Shown here piece by piece: positions 36,671 to 62,300 of a DNA stretch of 64,000 bases. The DNA is taken from assembly GCF_901709675.1 (NCBI RefSeq), contig NC_051102.1, forward strand, positions 9,309,412-9,373,411, given 5' to 3'. The translations under genes were made by a program, and so were the position numbers. The stretch's first letter is position 1. The number at the start of each line of letters is the position of its first letter. This stretch comes from Syngnathus acus (taxonomy: Eukaryota > Chordata > Actinopteri > Syngnathiformes > Syngnathidae). The notes beneath the pieces were generated by a model. That model had not been told where the DNA came from, made no database searches, and saw nothing but the letters and a program-made list of their open reading frames with translations.

Positions 36671-37720
36671 AGCGCTGCCAGAAGCTTGTGTACAGTACCG
36701 TCCAGACAAGTTGAATTTACCTAACCAGAAGTAGAATGGCTTATCTAACTAAAAAAAATAAAACTTTCTCCATTTACATGAATTATTCCTTGAAATGTTG
36801 TTAAATCTAAATAAAGAATCGGGGTCACGTGTTGAGGTTCAATGGGAGGTCGATCCCGACTGGCATGTGGATGGCAGTGCACGAGGAATGTGGGTGGATT
36901 CATACCGTTTGCAGAATAGTCTGTGGTGGCGATTTAAGTGCTCCGCACGAACACACTATTCTCTACTCCAGCACGAAGCTGGCCCAATCTGAGAGGCTTG
37001 CTGTGCTCCGATCCTGGGGGCCCCCGACAAATGTCCTCTTTATTCCCGTGGAAGAGAAGGGGCCACCTGTTTCTTTTGGCCATGGTTGGCTTTTGTTGCG
37101 GCTGGGGTCAGTTCAGGCAGGATACTTTCACAAAGCTTTCCTGTCAATGTCTACATATGCACACACACAATTGTCCACTGGTTACAGCAGTCCACTGTGA
37201 CGAACGTATTTTTTCTAAATTATGTCGGCCATAACGCAAGTGGCAAAATATAGTGATGAAATTTATAATTAGAACCAATGATTTCATGAATATTTTTGGC
37301 AAAGTCCAATGCAATTACCTTTTTGGGTGCACACACTGCCATGTCTTCAACAAAACTTGGGCTAACTTAATAACACGTGACAATGCTGTCCTATGTGATT
37401 AAATTTTTCCACTAGGGAATTACAATTGCTGGTTAGGAAGGTCAAGCTGTGAAGCCAGCAATATTCCCATAGTGGAGAGTGAAAAACGCTTTTGTTGAAA
37501 TAGCACTCGGTGTTCCCAGCTTTAAGACCGGGAGTCATATGTCAGGTGTACACAAAGAGCGCAAACGTTCAACACAAACAAGTCTTTTGTGCCTTTTTGG
37601 ATCGTTTGTGGGCAACCTCTATTTTCTATTCTCGTATTGTCATCAGACTTTGCTCCACAATAGAGTTGAACTTGGGAAGAAAAAAAATTGACGAGGCTTC
37701 TGTAATATAATATTCATGAC
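36671..37720. other. arhgap21-prtfdc1 intergenic, nothing recognised
   Basis: About 1 kb between the arhgap21 promoter area and the prtfdc1 3' end. No coding or RNA feature seen. Confidence 0.5.
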
Positions 37721-37724
37721 CCGC

Positions 37725-38370
37725 TGTTGTCAACTCAAGGTGTTTTAATACATAAAAGACTCATTTACAATCACTTGACGGGTAGTCTTTTCGTGTTTTG
37801 ATATAAAACACACAACTGCTCAGATAGGTTGATCAAGTATTAAGAAAATTCAAGATTAACATAGCACTAAAAAAAAAAGAGTGGTCAGTGTGTCTAAAAA
37901 GCAACTGTCAAAATTATTCATTAAACTTTCCAAGATAATGAGATGAGTTGTTAGAAAATGCTACATTTCCCACTTAAAAATGTGTTTCTGTTTCACATTT
38001 GGGGAGGCTCATTTCCTTTATCACTCACGTTCAGCTGGGTTCTTCCAAGTCCCTCACTTCACATTACAAATTAAAACGCCCAAGAAAAAGAGGAGCATGA
38101 GCATTTCACTTCCAAAGCTTATAAATCTGAATTACAACAAAATATTGGATGAAAACATTTTTGCCCTCCAGCATACTTTAAAGTTCAGAGTTGAGCCTTT
38201 TCTTTGAACTTTCCTCAAAAAACATGATTTCCTATCAGAACGTAGTTTTTAATATACAAAATGATGAGTTGGAAGGTCATTTGACGGAAGGAATGTCGGA
38301 GGACAACAAACTTCTCCGTAGCAGCTGTAGTAGCTTAAAAGTGTGAGATGACATTTGAGTCTTCCTTCCC
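37725..38370 (-). other. prtfdc1: prtfdc1 3' UTR (inferred)
   Basis: Follows the TGA stop. A minus-strand ATTAAA (37743-37748) followed by a short G/T-containing stretch is the best poly(A) signal candidate. End inferred. Confidence 0.4.
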
Positions 38371-42452
<4,082 letters not shown>

Positions 42453-45400
42453 CTGTGCAGAGGGGGGTGGAAAGAAAAAAAAAAAAAGAAAGAAAAAAAA
42501 AGGAAAACAATTCATTCACGTGTTGCCTCTTTGCTCGTTAAGTTGTGCAACTCGAATATACATGCAAAATAGCTTTGCAGAGCCGTAAAGTCTGCAAGAC
42601 AAGTTGCTGAAAAGTTTACGGCGGCTGCGATCATTTGCACGTTCAGTTTACCACAATCCCGCCGCTTCCCCCCTTGGTTTGGAGCACGACGTCTGCCATG
42701 TTGCTTTTTTATCCGTAAAGTGGTCATGCAAGTTTCCAGGACTTTGCAAGCTGCGCGGAGAGGAGAAGAGAGGAGGGCCTGCACGAATGTTTGCTTGTGC
42801 GTTGGATCGCCTCCCTCCCTCCTCTCCTCATTCGCTTCCATTTGCAATGCAGCAGAGTGCCATACTACCAAGTGCCGCTAGAGGCGCACTTACTCTTTGA
42901 CAGATGCCTCACCATGTCAAGAATAACGTCGGATAGAGATGTCAGAGGGTCCTCGGTTTACGACGGAGTTGACGACGGCTGGTGACGACAATTTCTGCTC
43001 AACAAGTGATTCATTTTTTATGCTAGTCCACCTCTTTTAAAATAATACTGGAAAGACGTATTTTTCAAGGTCTAAATGTCAAATGCCAGTAGTAAGGATG
43101 AGGGCTATCAAAATTTACGCGACGTATCCGCCTTTATAATGACCTATTTTTTCTAGGACAAGAAATATCCAGCATAAATTAAAACACATGATAGCTACTG
43201 ATTGTCCTGCATATGCCTAAACATGGCCTCCCATTCGCCTGACCATTTTCTGAGGCAGTGGCCATATTTAAATGGACATTCTGTGTGTGGCAGGGTGCAA
43301 ACGAGTGAATATTGCACTCATCACCCGGGGCCTCATCATGGCCACTCATTTCAGCACCACCATCCTCCTCATCATCCTCCTCCTCCTCATCAGACAAGGT
43401 GTCTGGGCCATCCACCCCTGCTCTTCCTCCTCCATAGCAGGAGCTGTAATTATCCACGGCGCAATGACGGCATCTGCGGAGGCAGATGTCAACATCAACA
43501 TTTGCGTTCAATCAGCCCACGCACAGCGCCATCACCTCGGAGGGACAAGGAGGACTTAAAAGCACGACAAAGTGACAAAATCTACCAACAAGCGTGAAAA
43601 ATGATCATCCTCCTCCGGACAACTTTGATCACAATGTGCTTCCATGTACATTTTGATGGAGGTGACGCACTAGCACATAAATCTTGACAAAACAAAAGTG
43701 TCAGTTATAAAAATCTTAAGCGATGTTTAAAAAGTCGGAAAGTCAGGATAGTCGTAGTTTATGATTTCTTTTTGTTTTGTTTCTTGTTTATATTGCATTT
43801 GATCCCAATGTCGACCACTAGATGGCGGCACACTACTTAGTTTGACAAATTTGAACGAAGCTGACCCTTGTTTTTTTTGGAGGCGAACATGACTAAATAT
43901 CAAGTCCTTGAAAAATCCTGCTTTTTATGCCTACAGAGAGCGAGAGCTGTGGGTTACTTTTATTAACCTACACTTTTGGGCATGATTGTCAATGACTTAA
44001 CATATTCAAGGATATGTTACCCTGAACAATATTTTTGGTGTGATCCATTGCTCTTGCTCTGTCAAGTTAGTAATGACGAGCAGCCCCACAAAAGCTTTGT
44101 GTCTTTGCGATGAGCCACATGGCACAGAGGCCAGAAAGACGTGTTGGGACGAGGCCTTGTCACAATTGTTTTTGACGCCCGCGTCGTCGTCGCAGGCGGG
44201 CAGGCTTCTTCGGTGGCCCTCGGGGCGCGGGCCAGCAGTCTGGCTCTGGCATTTCACACTCACTCAGCAGTCAAGGCCTGTGACCGTCTGCAGACTTCAG
44301 CGCCAACTGCTACCTTCTCCCCTCACCCCGTCGCCAGGCCAATTATGAATATTCACTTGCGCTGAAAGTAATTCTGGCGGACATGCGACTGTCCTGGCCG
44401 ATAATGTCAGCACTGTTGTGTGGGGGACAATCTGGCAAGGATGGGGCCATTATTGTGCTTTGTTGTTATTCTTATGGTTTCATCACTGTTTGTTTGTGTG
44501 TTTCTTGGCAGGATTGCACGCATAATGACCAAACAGATTATCGTGACACCGAGGGGAGGGACGCGACAGGCATGAACCTCATGAAATTGTGGTGCAAAAC
44601 CGGATAAAGGTGAATATCCATTTTTCCAAAAATGTTTGCATCACAGATGTAACAAAAAAACAATTTTAGATGAATTCTTTGTGCTGATTCCAAACTGCCT
44701 TCATTTTCCTCAGGCACATCAGATTTTCATAAAATAATAATAATATGATATAGAGTAATATGTTTAGTAATATTTATGAATTAAGGATGAGGTTCAGCAA
44801 CAAGTGGATTATTTTCGGAATAGTCGCAGCTATAAATTAGCATGCAAAGTGAAATGTTCCGTGCAAGCTTTTAGAGATCAAACTTCAAAAATGAAAACAT
44901 CTCAAAATCCTGATGTGCAAGAAAAAAGTGACCAAATTTTTTAAATCGGCATGAAAAACACATTTACAGACACAAAGCAAACTCAGATTCAAAATGAGCG
45001 TTCACTAACAGTTAGCCTAGCTGTTTCGATTTCTTCTTTGGATTTTTCTGCAGTCTGGGGGAGGAGGGGGGGGGGGGGGTCTGTGGCACCATGCTGCCCC
45101 TCACAGGTCAGTCCTGGTAGTTAAGCAGTAAAAAAAAAAAAAAAAAAAACGGTTCAGAAGGTTAAACTATGCCTTGGTGATGGCCTACTGGGCGTCCTCT
45201 TTGTAGTAATTTACTGTCTGTATTAAGGATGCATTAAATAATGCAAAAACCTTTTTAAAAAATTCATACTAGACTTTATGGAGGGGCAGGGGATGTGACA
45301 AAAAGAAAGTACAGTAAAAATCGTTTTCACCCCAAAACAGAAACAATTTGTGCTTTTCAGAGAAAAAGAAACAAAAAATCACATTTGTCTTGTAAGCGCA

Positions 45401-45993
45401 AACAAAAGCATAGAAAACAGATGCTCAGTGCAAATTTAAACTCTAAAAGCTTCTTTAAAAAAGCAAGCGCTAAAATGAAACAGGCGAATATTTTTTTGTC
45501 AGGGAGTCTAATGTGTACCATTAAGTCAGACAGGAGTAATTACGAGGGGCGAGATGCTGAGCCATAAAAGGAGAACGTCTCCTTGCAGTGCGTAACCTCG
45601 GCTCACTTCCTGTTTTCGTAAGGCTGCGATGAATGAGCACATTTACAAAGGACTCTTTCATGATGTTGACATTATGCTGACTTCTGATGCATCGCTGTAT
45701 CACGTCATCTTTTTTTAATGCGCCAAGAACACTTTTGGACAAAGCAAGCCGAGCACAATGGTAGCTAGTTTACGAGTGGCGGTGAAGCGATGAAAAGTAA
45801 GTGCCTACATGATGTGTAACAATAGAAAAAAACAGACAAAAAATTACAAAAACCTGAGCAGACCACAAACAAAAAAAGTTTTTTTGGGTGTTTTTTTATA
45901 GATGGTTAGAAAACACATCAAATCAACAACCGAAGAAGGACACAATTGAACAAAACCACATCACATATCACATATTTTTGTTGTTGATTTCTT

Positions 45994-46038
<45 letters not shown>

Positions 46039-46550
46039 TCAGCAAGTTGTTCCTTTGGTGGCAAGCATCTGTGGATGGAGCTTTGTGGTGCATGTGTACA
46101 AGTCCATTAACATAACGACTTCCCCGTTTAAATAGATTAAATAGTGGTCCGTGTCGTCAAACGCAAACTGGGTTAGAAATGTCCTGGACGAACTTTCTTC
46201 TCCGATATTCTGTCATTTTTCGGACTGGTGCGCCACACGTAATTCGGAATACTGTCGTTTCATATACACCAGATGATAATGTCACGCGAAATCTATACAA
46301 ATATTTGGGCTGTAACTAAAAACGCTTTCAACCGGAAAATCGTCGATTTAAAAGATGCGTGTGCATCGTACCGAACAAGATATCGTCTTTCATTAAGCAC
46401 TTTTTATTTAACATTTTTAACAAATTTTTCTTTTCAATTTTAGTTTTCGTTCAAAGCACGGCCACTTTATGTACAAAACATCTTTCTTTCATGTTTCCAA
46501 AATTCGTCCGACGAAATGAATGACGTCAAACTTGTCGGACGTGATGACAA
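42453..46550. other. prtfdc1 5' region and intergenic DNA to pbx1
   Basis: Should contain prtfdc1 exon 1 and promoter, but no ATG-led exon ending in phase 0 was convincing. A GC-rich patch at 42700-42830 and a donor-like CAAAGA|GTAAGT on the minus strand near 42890 were considered; the latter gives the wrong phase. A minus-strand open frame at 43179-43472 with an acceptor-like CTCCGCAG just upstream encodes an acidic, Cys-containing peptide I cannot identify. The remainder shows microsatellites and AT-rich DNA only. Confidence 0.4.
45999..46036 (+). repeat. (GT)19 microsatellite
   Basis: Uninterrupted GT dinucleotide run. Confidence 0.95.
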
Positions 46551-47226
46551 GTATTTCTTTATTGTTTTACAGATAACATACTTCACAGGGTTACCTTAGA
46601 GGCGGACATGTCCCGACACAAACTGGGTTCAAAGACGCCGGAGACACAGGCGAGGGGGTTTGGGGGGGGACATAGTCGGATCAAGCACACATTGTAAACA
46701 ACTGAGCAATATTAGTCTAAAATGGCGTACCATAGAATAGAATAGGTGAGAGACAACAAAATGTAGAATAAGTAAGAAGATGTGCCTCTTGCTCGCAAAG
46801 ACAACTTTTTGCAAAACAAATCCCGATCACTGACGTTTTTTTCTACTTTCTTCCTTCTCGGAGTGGCTGAGAGGTAGAACGACGACTAAAAGCAACCGAC
46901 GCTCGGGTTTATTTACTTTAGCGTTGGCTGCACCGGATGTGGAAACGGTTGATGGAGAAGTAAGCCCAGCCCTCGGAATCCAATAGAAGAGAACGTGTGT
47001 GTGTGTGTGTGAACGCTGTACAAACCTCTCCGCTGATTTTGAATTTCATTGTTTGTATCCCAAATGTCCAAGGTTACAAGCAGAGGAAACGTTGCTGTTG
47101 TTTTTCTTTCTGGTTTGGGCTTTTCCTCCTCCTCTGCCCACAGCGGCATCGTCAACTCCTTTGTTTTTAATACTGTGAAGGTCAGTTCTGCTTTTTATAC
47201 AGGTGACGGCGGCAGGGTGGACGGAT
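46550..47226 (-). other. pbx1: pbx1 3' UTR (at least proximal part, inferred)
   Basis: Follows the pbx1 TGA stop. Minus-strand AATAAA occurs near 46909 and 46557, either of which could end a short 3' UTR; mammalian PBX1 3' UTRs are several kilobases, so the transcript may run further. Confidence 0.4.
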
Positions 47227-56397
<9,171 letters not shown>

Positions 56398-59300
56398 CTG
56401 GGGAGAACACGGCGAGACATGCTCACGTCAAAAACCTGACAAATCGTCACTTGGGCCAAAGCAAAAAAGCCACAACGTTTTACGATGACTTGGGGAGCGT
56501 CTTAACCGTCTTCCGTGTCTGTCTTGCAAACGATCCTCCTTAAAATATGGCCGTCATTTTAATGGATCAAGTCGGAGCCATAAAACGCCGCCGCCGCCTC
56601 AAAAAGGCCGGCAGCGAGCTGAGATCATAAAACGATAATTTCATCGATTCTGACAATCATTTCATGAAAAAAAAAAAATGAACAAAGCCTTGCACCAGAG
56701 TTCATCTTTCATGGCGCTCCTTATGCTCAGACTACGTTTGCTCTCTGGCTGACGGCTTTATGGTCTTGTCGGCGGGGGGGGGTATTTAAAAGCCACAACA
56801 CCAATAAACATATTATATTCATGCAAAGACACGTTGCTCAATTTCAATAAATGTATATTTAAAGAGGGCTGAGCTCAAGTTTGAAATTGCAGGATTTTGA
56901 TGCATCATAAAAATAGCAAACAATCAAAATTGATGATCCTAATAAGCGCTTACGGGGTCGGCAAAGACACCTTTGAAAGGCCTCACGCGCACAAACACGC
57001 ACGCACTTCAACGGCGTTGTCAAAAATGGCAGCCCTCCGTCTGACGTCTGCTCACACTCTCGCCGAGGTGAGAGTGCGTTTGAACCTGTCGTCACATGCC
57101 CGCGGCCCTCAACTAACACTTGGCCGGCCGGCGTGACGAGGAGGCCCGGAAGAGGGTGCCGAGACGCAGCGCGTGTCTGGCTTCCAAACAGCTCAGAGGA
57201 TGCCACAATCACAAAAAGAAACGTACTGAGAATCTTTGTGAAGGGACATTGTCCAAGCGTTGATTGTCCTGCCTCTTCCCGCCACCAGAAGGCGAAAGGA
57301 GCCGTCTTCCCGCCGAAAAGAGAAAAGGCGAGCGAGCGGGTGCAGCCCTCCATTACGAGCGCATCTTCAAGGACAAAGACAGCTCGGCGTCCCGGCGTGC
57401 TTTGAGCGGGACGGCGTGATTACGGGCGCTACATCCTGAAGACGACGGCGGGGGTAAATTGCGTCGTTCTCCCGCCGCGGCCGCTCACGGCGGCGGCTCT
57501 TTTGTAATGACGATGTAAGCCGGAGTCGCCCCGTGACCTTTGCGGCGAGCGGGGGGTCCAGATGGAGAGCTCGCCTGCCCTCTTTTCTTCTTTCTGCTAC
57601 CCTTTTTTTTTTTCTCCCCCCCTCCGCCTTGCTTCTCTTTTTCTCCTCAAGCAATATCATCATCCATTCGCATCAGCTCCAACACGTGAGCAAGCTCGAC
57701 TCGAGAGGCAAATGTCAATGGCCATCAGACGGCTGGAAAAGGTCAGGAGTTCACACGGGGGGGAGGCGCACACATGCAATGTGTGTGTGTGTGTTGGCAG
57801 ACATTTTTCCATGCGAATCACACCAGCGGCAGGAAACGCTCGCCAATTGGATGCTGACAAAATAGCGGCACATCCCGACCAGAGGGGGGAAATCTAATGA
57901 GCCCCAGAGTGATTTATTAATTCCCTGCCTTCCGACTCCCAGAGTGCACGGCTAAAAGCATGAAATGGATTAAATAAATACAATTAATAAGGGGGAATCA
58001 AACAATCGGCCGCGCCGCGTATAATTACCCCGACCGCGGCCGTCAGCTTTATTTATTCCCGTCGGCTAATAGCGAAGGAATCGATAAGGCCTTAATGCCA
58101 GTCAGAGTGCGCCTTGTGAACTCTGCGAGCGTACATTAACATAATCACCTGACACGAGCACAAGTGGCCCTATTGCAATACATCACACGCACGCGCTTGC
58201 ATAATAGCGCCGAGAGCCTTTTATTGTGCGCCTCCATCCTGCCTTTATTTCACAGGCCCTGGCAGATGAGTATCTATAAAGGGAAGAAGGCCATCATCTC
58301 ATCTTGATCATTACCGACAGACTTAATTGAACAATGAGAGGACACGTTCCCCTCTTTCTCCCCCCCCCCCCTTCCTTGTCTCCGCTTTGCTCTTGTATAA
58401 TCCCCCTCCCTCCTTCCTATGCAATGTGGGGCAGGCACTTCCACCCTCCCAAAAAAGGCACCACATTAAAAATGAATAAGCGTCAAAAACAATCCTCCAG
58501 CCGTATGCTGGAATAATGAATGGAATTCTAAGAATAAGCTTTTGTTTTGCTTATTGACAAAACTAATTTCCGCTGCTTTACTCCCTTAAGAGCTGGCAGG
58601 CATCCACCGCCGCACTGCCTGCTGTGTGCAGACAACGAGAGCGTAAATAAACAGGCCGATTAAGCCACCCACACAGGGAAGCAAGCGTCAAGGTACTCGG
58701 CGCTCACGCACTCCAGCACAAAGCGGCCGGCAACCTCTGTGCGGCCGCCTCCACGCCAGCGCCTTTAAATAAAAGCATGTTTCATTAACGATATCGAGGC
58801 ACGGCGTCACAATGAGGATGATGGAAGAGGCAACGGCTGTGATGGAGCCTCCTCGTCTCCGGCTGACGCTGGACCGGATCCATTTCCCATCCATAGAGTA
58901 ATGCAATAGACTCGGCAACGATTGGGCCGGCGCGCCTTTTGCATCCTTCCCCGCCGCGCTCACGTGACCCGGCCGGCGCTGGCTGTGCTTTCTATTGATT
59001 GTGTGGGCACACGTCATCTCGGGTTTCAGCAGTTAATAAATCAGGTCTGCTCCTGACACAGCCGCTCTGCAAGTGTGTGTGGGCCTGTCACGGAGCAGTC
59101 AGCAGGAGTGAAAGCGACAGCCACATGATAATGTAACATCACCACCATTCATCCCTGCCACGCAGCATTCTGAGACAAAACAACAACCCAGGAACCTGGA
59201 GAAGGAAGTGGAGGGGGAGGTGGCGGCTGAGGGCTGTGGGAAGCGGCGGGCGTGTGATTTACAGCAGACATGACAAGTATCACTAATACAAGTCCTCGCC

Positions 59301-62300
59301 TCGGTGCTCCACCGGGGAGTTCAGCATCCGCTCATCTGCATGTGCTTACAAGCGCGGCTACGCGCGGCGCGTCCCGCCAAGTGACCCGCGATGGGACCAA
59401 ACCACACCACCGATGATCACCGCTTTTTATTGCCCCTTTCGTGTCTTGAAATAAGGAAAATGTCGAGGGAGGGAAAATTTGCCGAATGACAATTTCTCAA
59501 TCTGCCAGTGGTCAGGTCGGGCATAAGTGAGCATTATTATATGATCAGGATTTTTGTCACAATTTTCAGGGTATGTCAACATGTTCTGTTTGTAACATGA
59601 AATTTTTCACATCTACTAAACAAAAGAGTCGCGGTGAAGAGGCCGTCAAGATAGTGAAATATATTCACAGTTGTTAATATTGAAAATATCAAGTCGTCTC
59701 AAATTTTCATTTTCTCATCGTCCCAGAAGAACACACACACTGACCCATTTAGGCAAAGTACAAACCAGCGACAATGAATATGTGCCACATTAGGTTGGTC
59801 CGATCTGCTGTTTTTAATCGGCGCCTTAAAAAATAGCCATGGTAACAAAAAGCCATGGCACCAGAACTCCCGAAAAAGCAACACAGTAGAGGGATGTAGA
59901 TTTGTGGTATGTGTCAATGGACTCCTGGGAGTGTCTTGTGGCCCAAAATGTTCCCTCCATCACCAGGTAATGGAAAACTGTACAGGCTCAGTACACAAGG
60001 GCACAGTCATAAAGTCGCTCGAAAACAGCTTGCTGTTTTATCAGCCATCTCGAGTATCATGTGCAGAAAGGGAGCGTTGTATCTGACACTCGGCGGGAGG
60101 GGGGGGGGGATACCAAGGACGAGGAAAAACGCCAAAGAAATGCTTTAGGGACAAGGAGCGGTGGGGGAGGGGGGTCGAGGGGGTGGCGCAGGCGAGGAAA
60201 GGGAGAGCGCGACGGAAGGAGAATGAAAGGCGAAAAATAGAAATGGAATAGGAAAGCGAGGTGTCAATTAAAAAAATGAACCCCAGTGCATTTGGGAGGT
60301 GACAGCTGGTGGGAGACGAGCTGACAGGCGTCACATTAGGCGGATTTGGTGGCCGCTCCCCTCATCCCCTCCTTTTTTACCCCCTACGCCACCCCCTACT
60401 TCCATTCGCCTCCTTCTCCGCCACCGATGATGGGTACTTTCTCATGCGTCTGCGAGCGAGGCAAGAACTCAGCTTGGTGTTTTTCAGAACAAGCTCCCCC
60501 TGCAGCTACTCCTAATAACGGTAATTATCGTCATCATCCCGGGCCTAAGCAGGCCAGTTTGAGGCCCGAGGGGCTGGCCTGATAATGAGGAAGCCAGTGC
60601 CAGAGGAGAAGACCATTCAGAACACCGCCTTGCCACCATAGCACTGCGCTCCAATTGAAAAGAAAAAAAAACTTCATTAAAATCATTTATTATTACAGGA
60701 GTATGTATGGATATATACTAGCCCCCGGCTGTCAATCCTTCCTATGGTGTCTTGAAATAAAGATCTCAGCCACTTTGCCGGATGAAATGTTCCAGGCCGC
60801 ACCGGAAGCCACGGATGAGAAAATCACGAGCTGGCGTAGACAAAGACTTGTCTATGGCAAGCATCTAAGAGCAAAACTCACTGAAAGGATCTTTGGAAAA
60901 TGATCATCTCACACCTGCTCACACGTGTTTCCTGTTTGTGGTGGTGTTAGAGCTCATCGCTTGGTTCTTGCTTGTGCTACATCACCCAAAAAGAGTCAAA
61001 AACTGCTGATGATCAAACATGTCGTCAGGCCGAGACTGAACTTCTTCTTAAGACGAGAACAAGACTTTTGGACCAAGTCAAGACCAAGACCAGACCGTGA
61101 CAAGAGCAAGAGCAAAAAAAAAGAATCAATATGAAAAAAACTGACATGGTTGAAGAGGTTAAAGAGCTTTCTAACATTTGTTTGAATCTTCTGGCAGATC
61201 ACCAAAACTTCCAAGCTTGAAAGACCAAGACCCTTTTCAACACGTCTGAGAAGTCCCAAGTGTCCACTATTGATTTCCAACACGATTTGAATATTCGACT
61301 TTGCGAATATAGTGCCATCCTTAATATTGTGAACTACAAAGAGAAAGTAATATTTGAATCACGCACAAACAATTTTGGATGCAATTCAGAAAGCTCAAAT
61401 CTGGCAACCCAATTGAATATATTGTATATAAATGTTTTTGACTCGAGGTAAGATTAAGAGTACAAAAAAATCCCACTTGCTTCTGATTGGCCGTCTACCA
61501 GAAAGAAGCCTGCCAAGGGGAATTGTCTCAATACAGCTCGCTGCTGCGCCAGCAGCCGATGATCACATGTGTGACGGAATGATGTCAGCTTGACGTGGAA
61601 AAAGAAGGGCGGTGGAACTAAAGCATTTATAGCAATCTGAAGACAAGGCGGAACAAAACTTTTGGAGAAAACTTTGTTTCAAACTTCTTCATTGTAGCAC
61701 CGACAATGAGTGCAAAGAAAATGAGCGCGCTTCATTTATTGGGGTCTGGCGTTTGCCTATCAATTACGTCTAATCAAATGTCACGCGGCGCACTGATGCT
61801 GAAAGCGAGCCTTTATCGACAGATGGCGAGGCGCCGCCGGCCGGCCGACGACGGTCCTGCCCTACAAGCGCCGGGACGAGACGCTGGAGCAGCGGCCCGG
61901 TAACAGCGGCCGCTTGACGCTTGCACACGCACGCCGTGTGTGTTCCTGAGCATGGCACATTTCATAAGGCTTCGCTCTTTGACTGGTGATGAGTTTATGC
62001 GAAGGTAATTAACAGTAATTAATCCTTAATTACAGCAATTAGCAGAGTCGCAGTAAATTAAGCCACATCTGGAGGCACGGCACCGAGCAGGGGTGCATGA
62101 GAGCCTTTTCTGACAGGGGGGGGCAATGAAGCTGATGTTCTTGTTCCGCTCTGCCTGGTGGGCCCGGGTCACCACCTGGGTGACTCGCCGGGCCTCCTCA
62201 ACCGTTGTATGTCGGAGAGCCAGGGGTTCCTTTGTGAACATCTGAGGGAGAAAGGCTCCCTCAAGCTAGCGAGCAAGGACGGCCGCCATATGGCCGCCCC

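Noticed and set aside
42860-42960. prtfdc1 exon 1 ending at a GTAAGT donor near 42890 (minus)
   Set aside because: The frame leaves one base over, whereas exon 2 needs phase 0; joining gives an immediate stop, and the phase-0 frame has no ATG.
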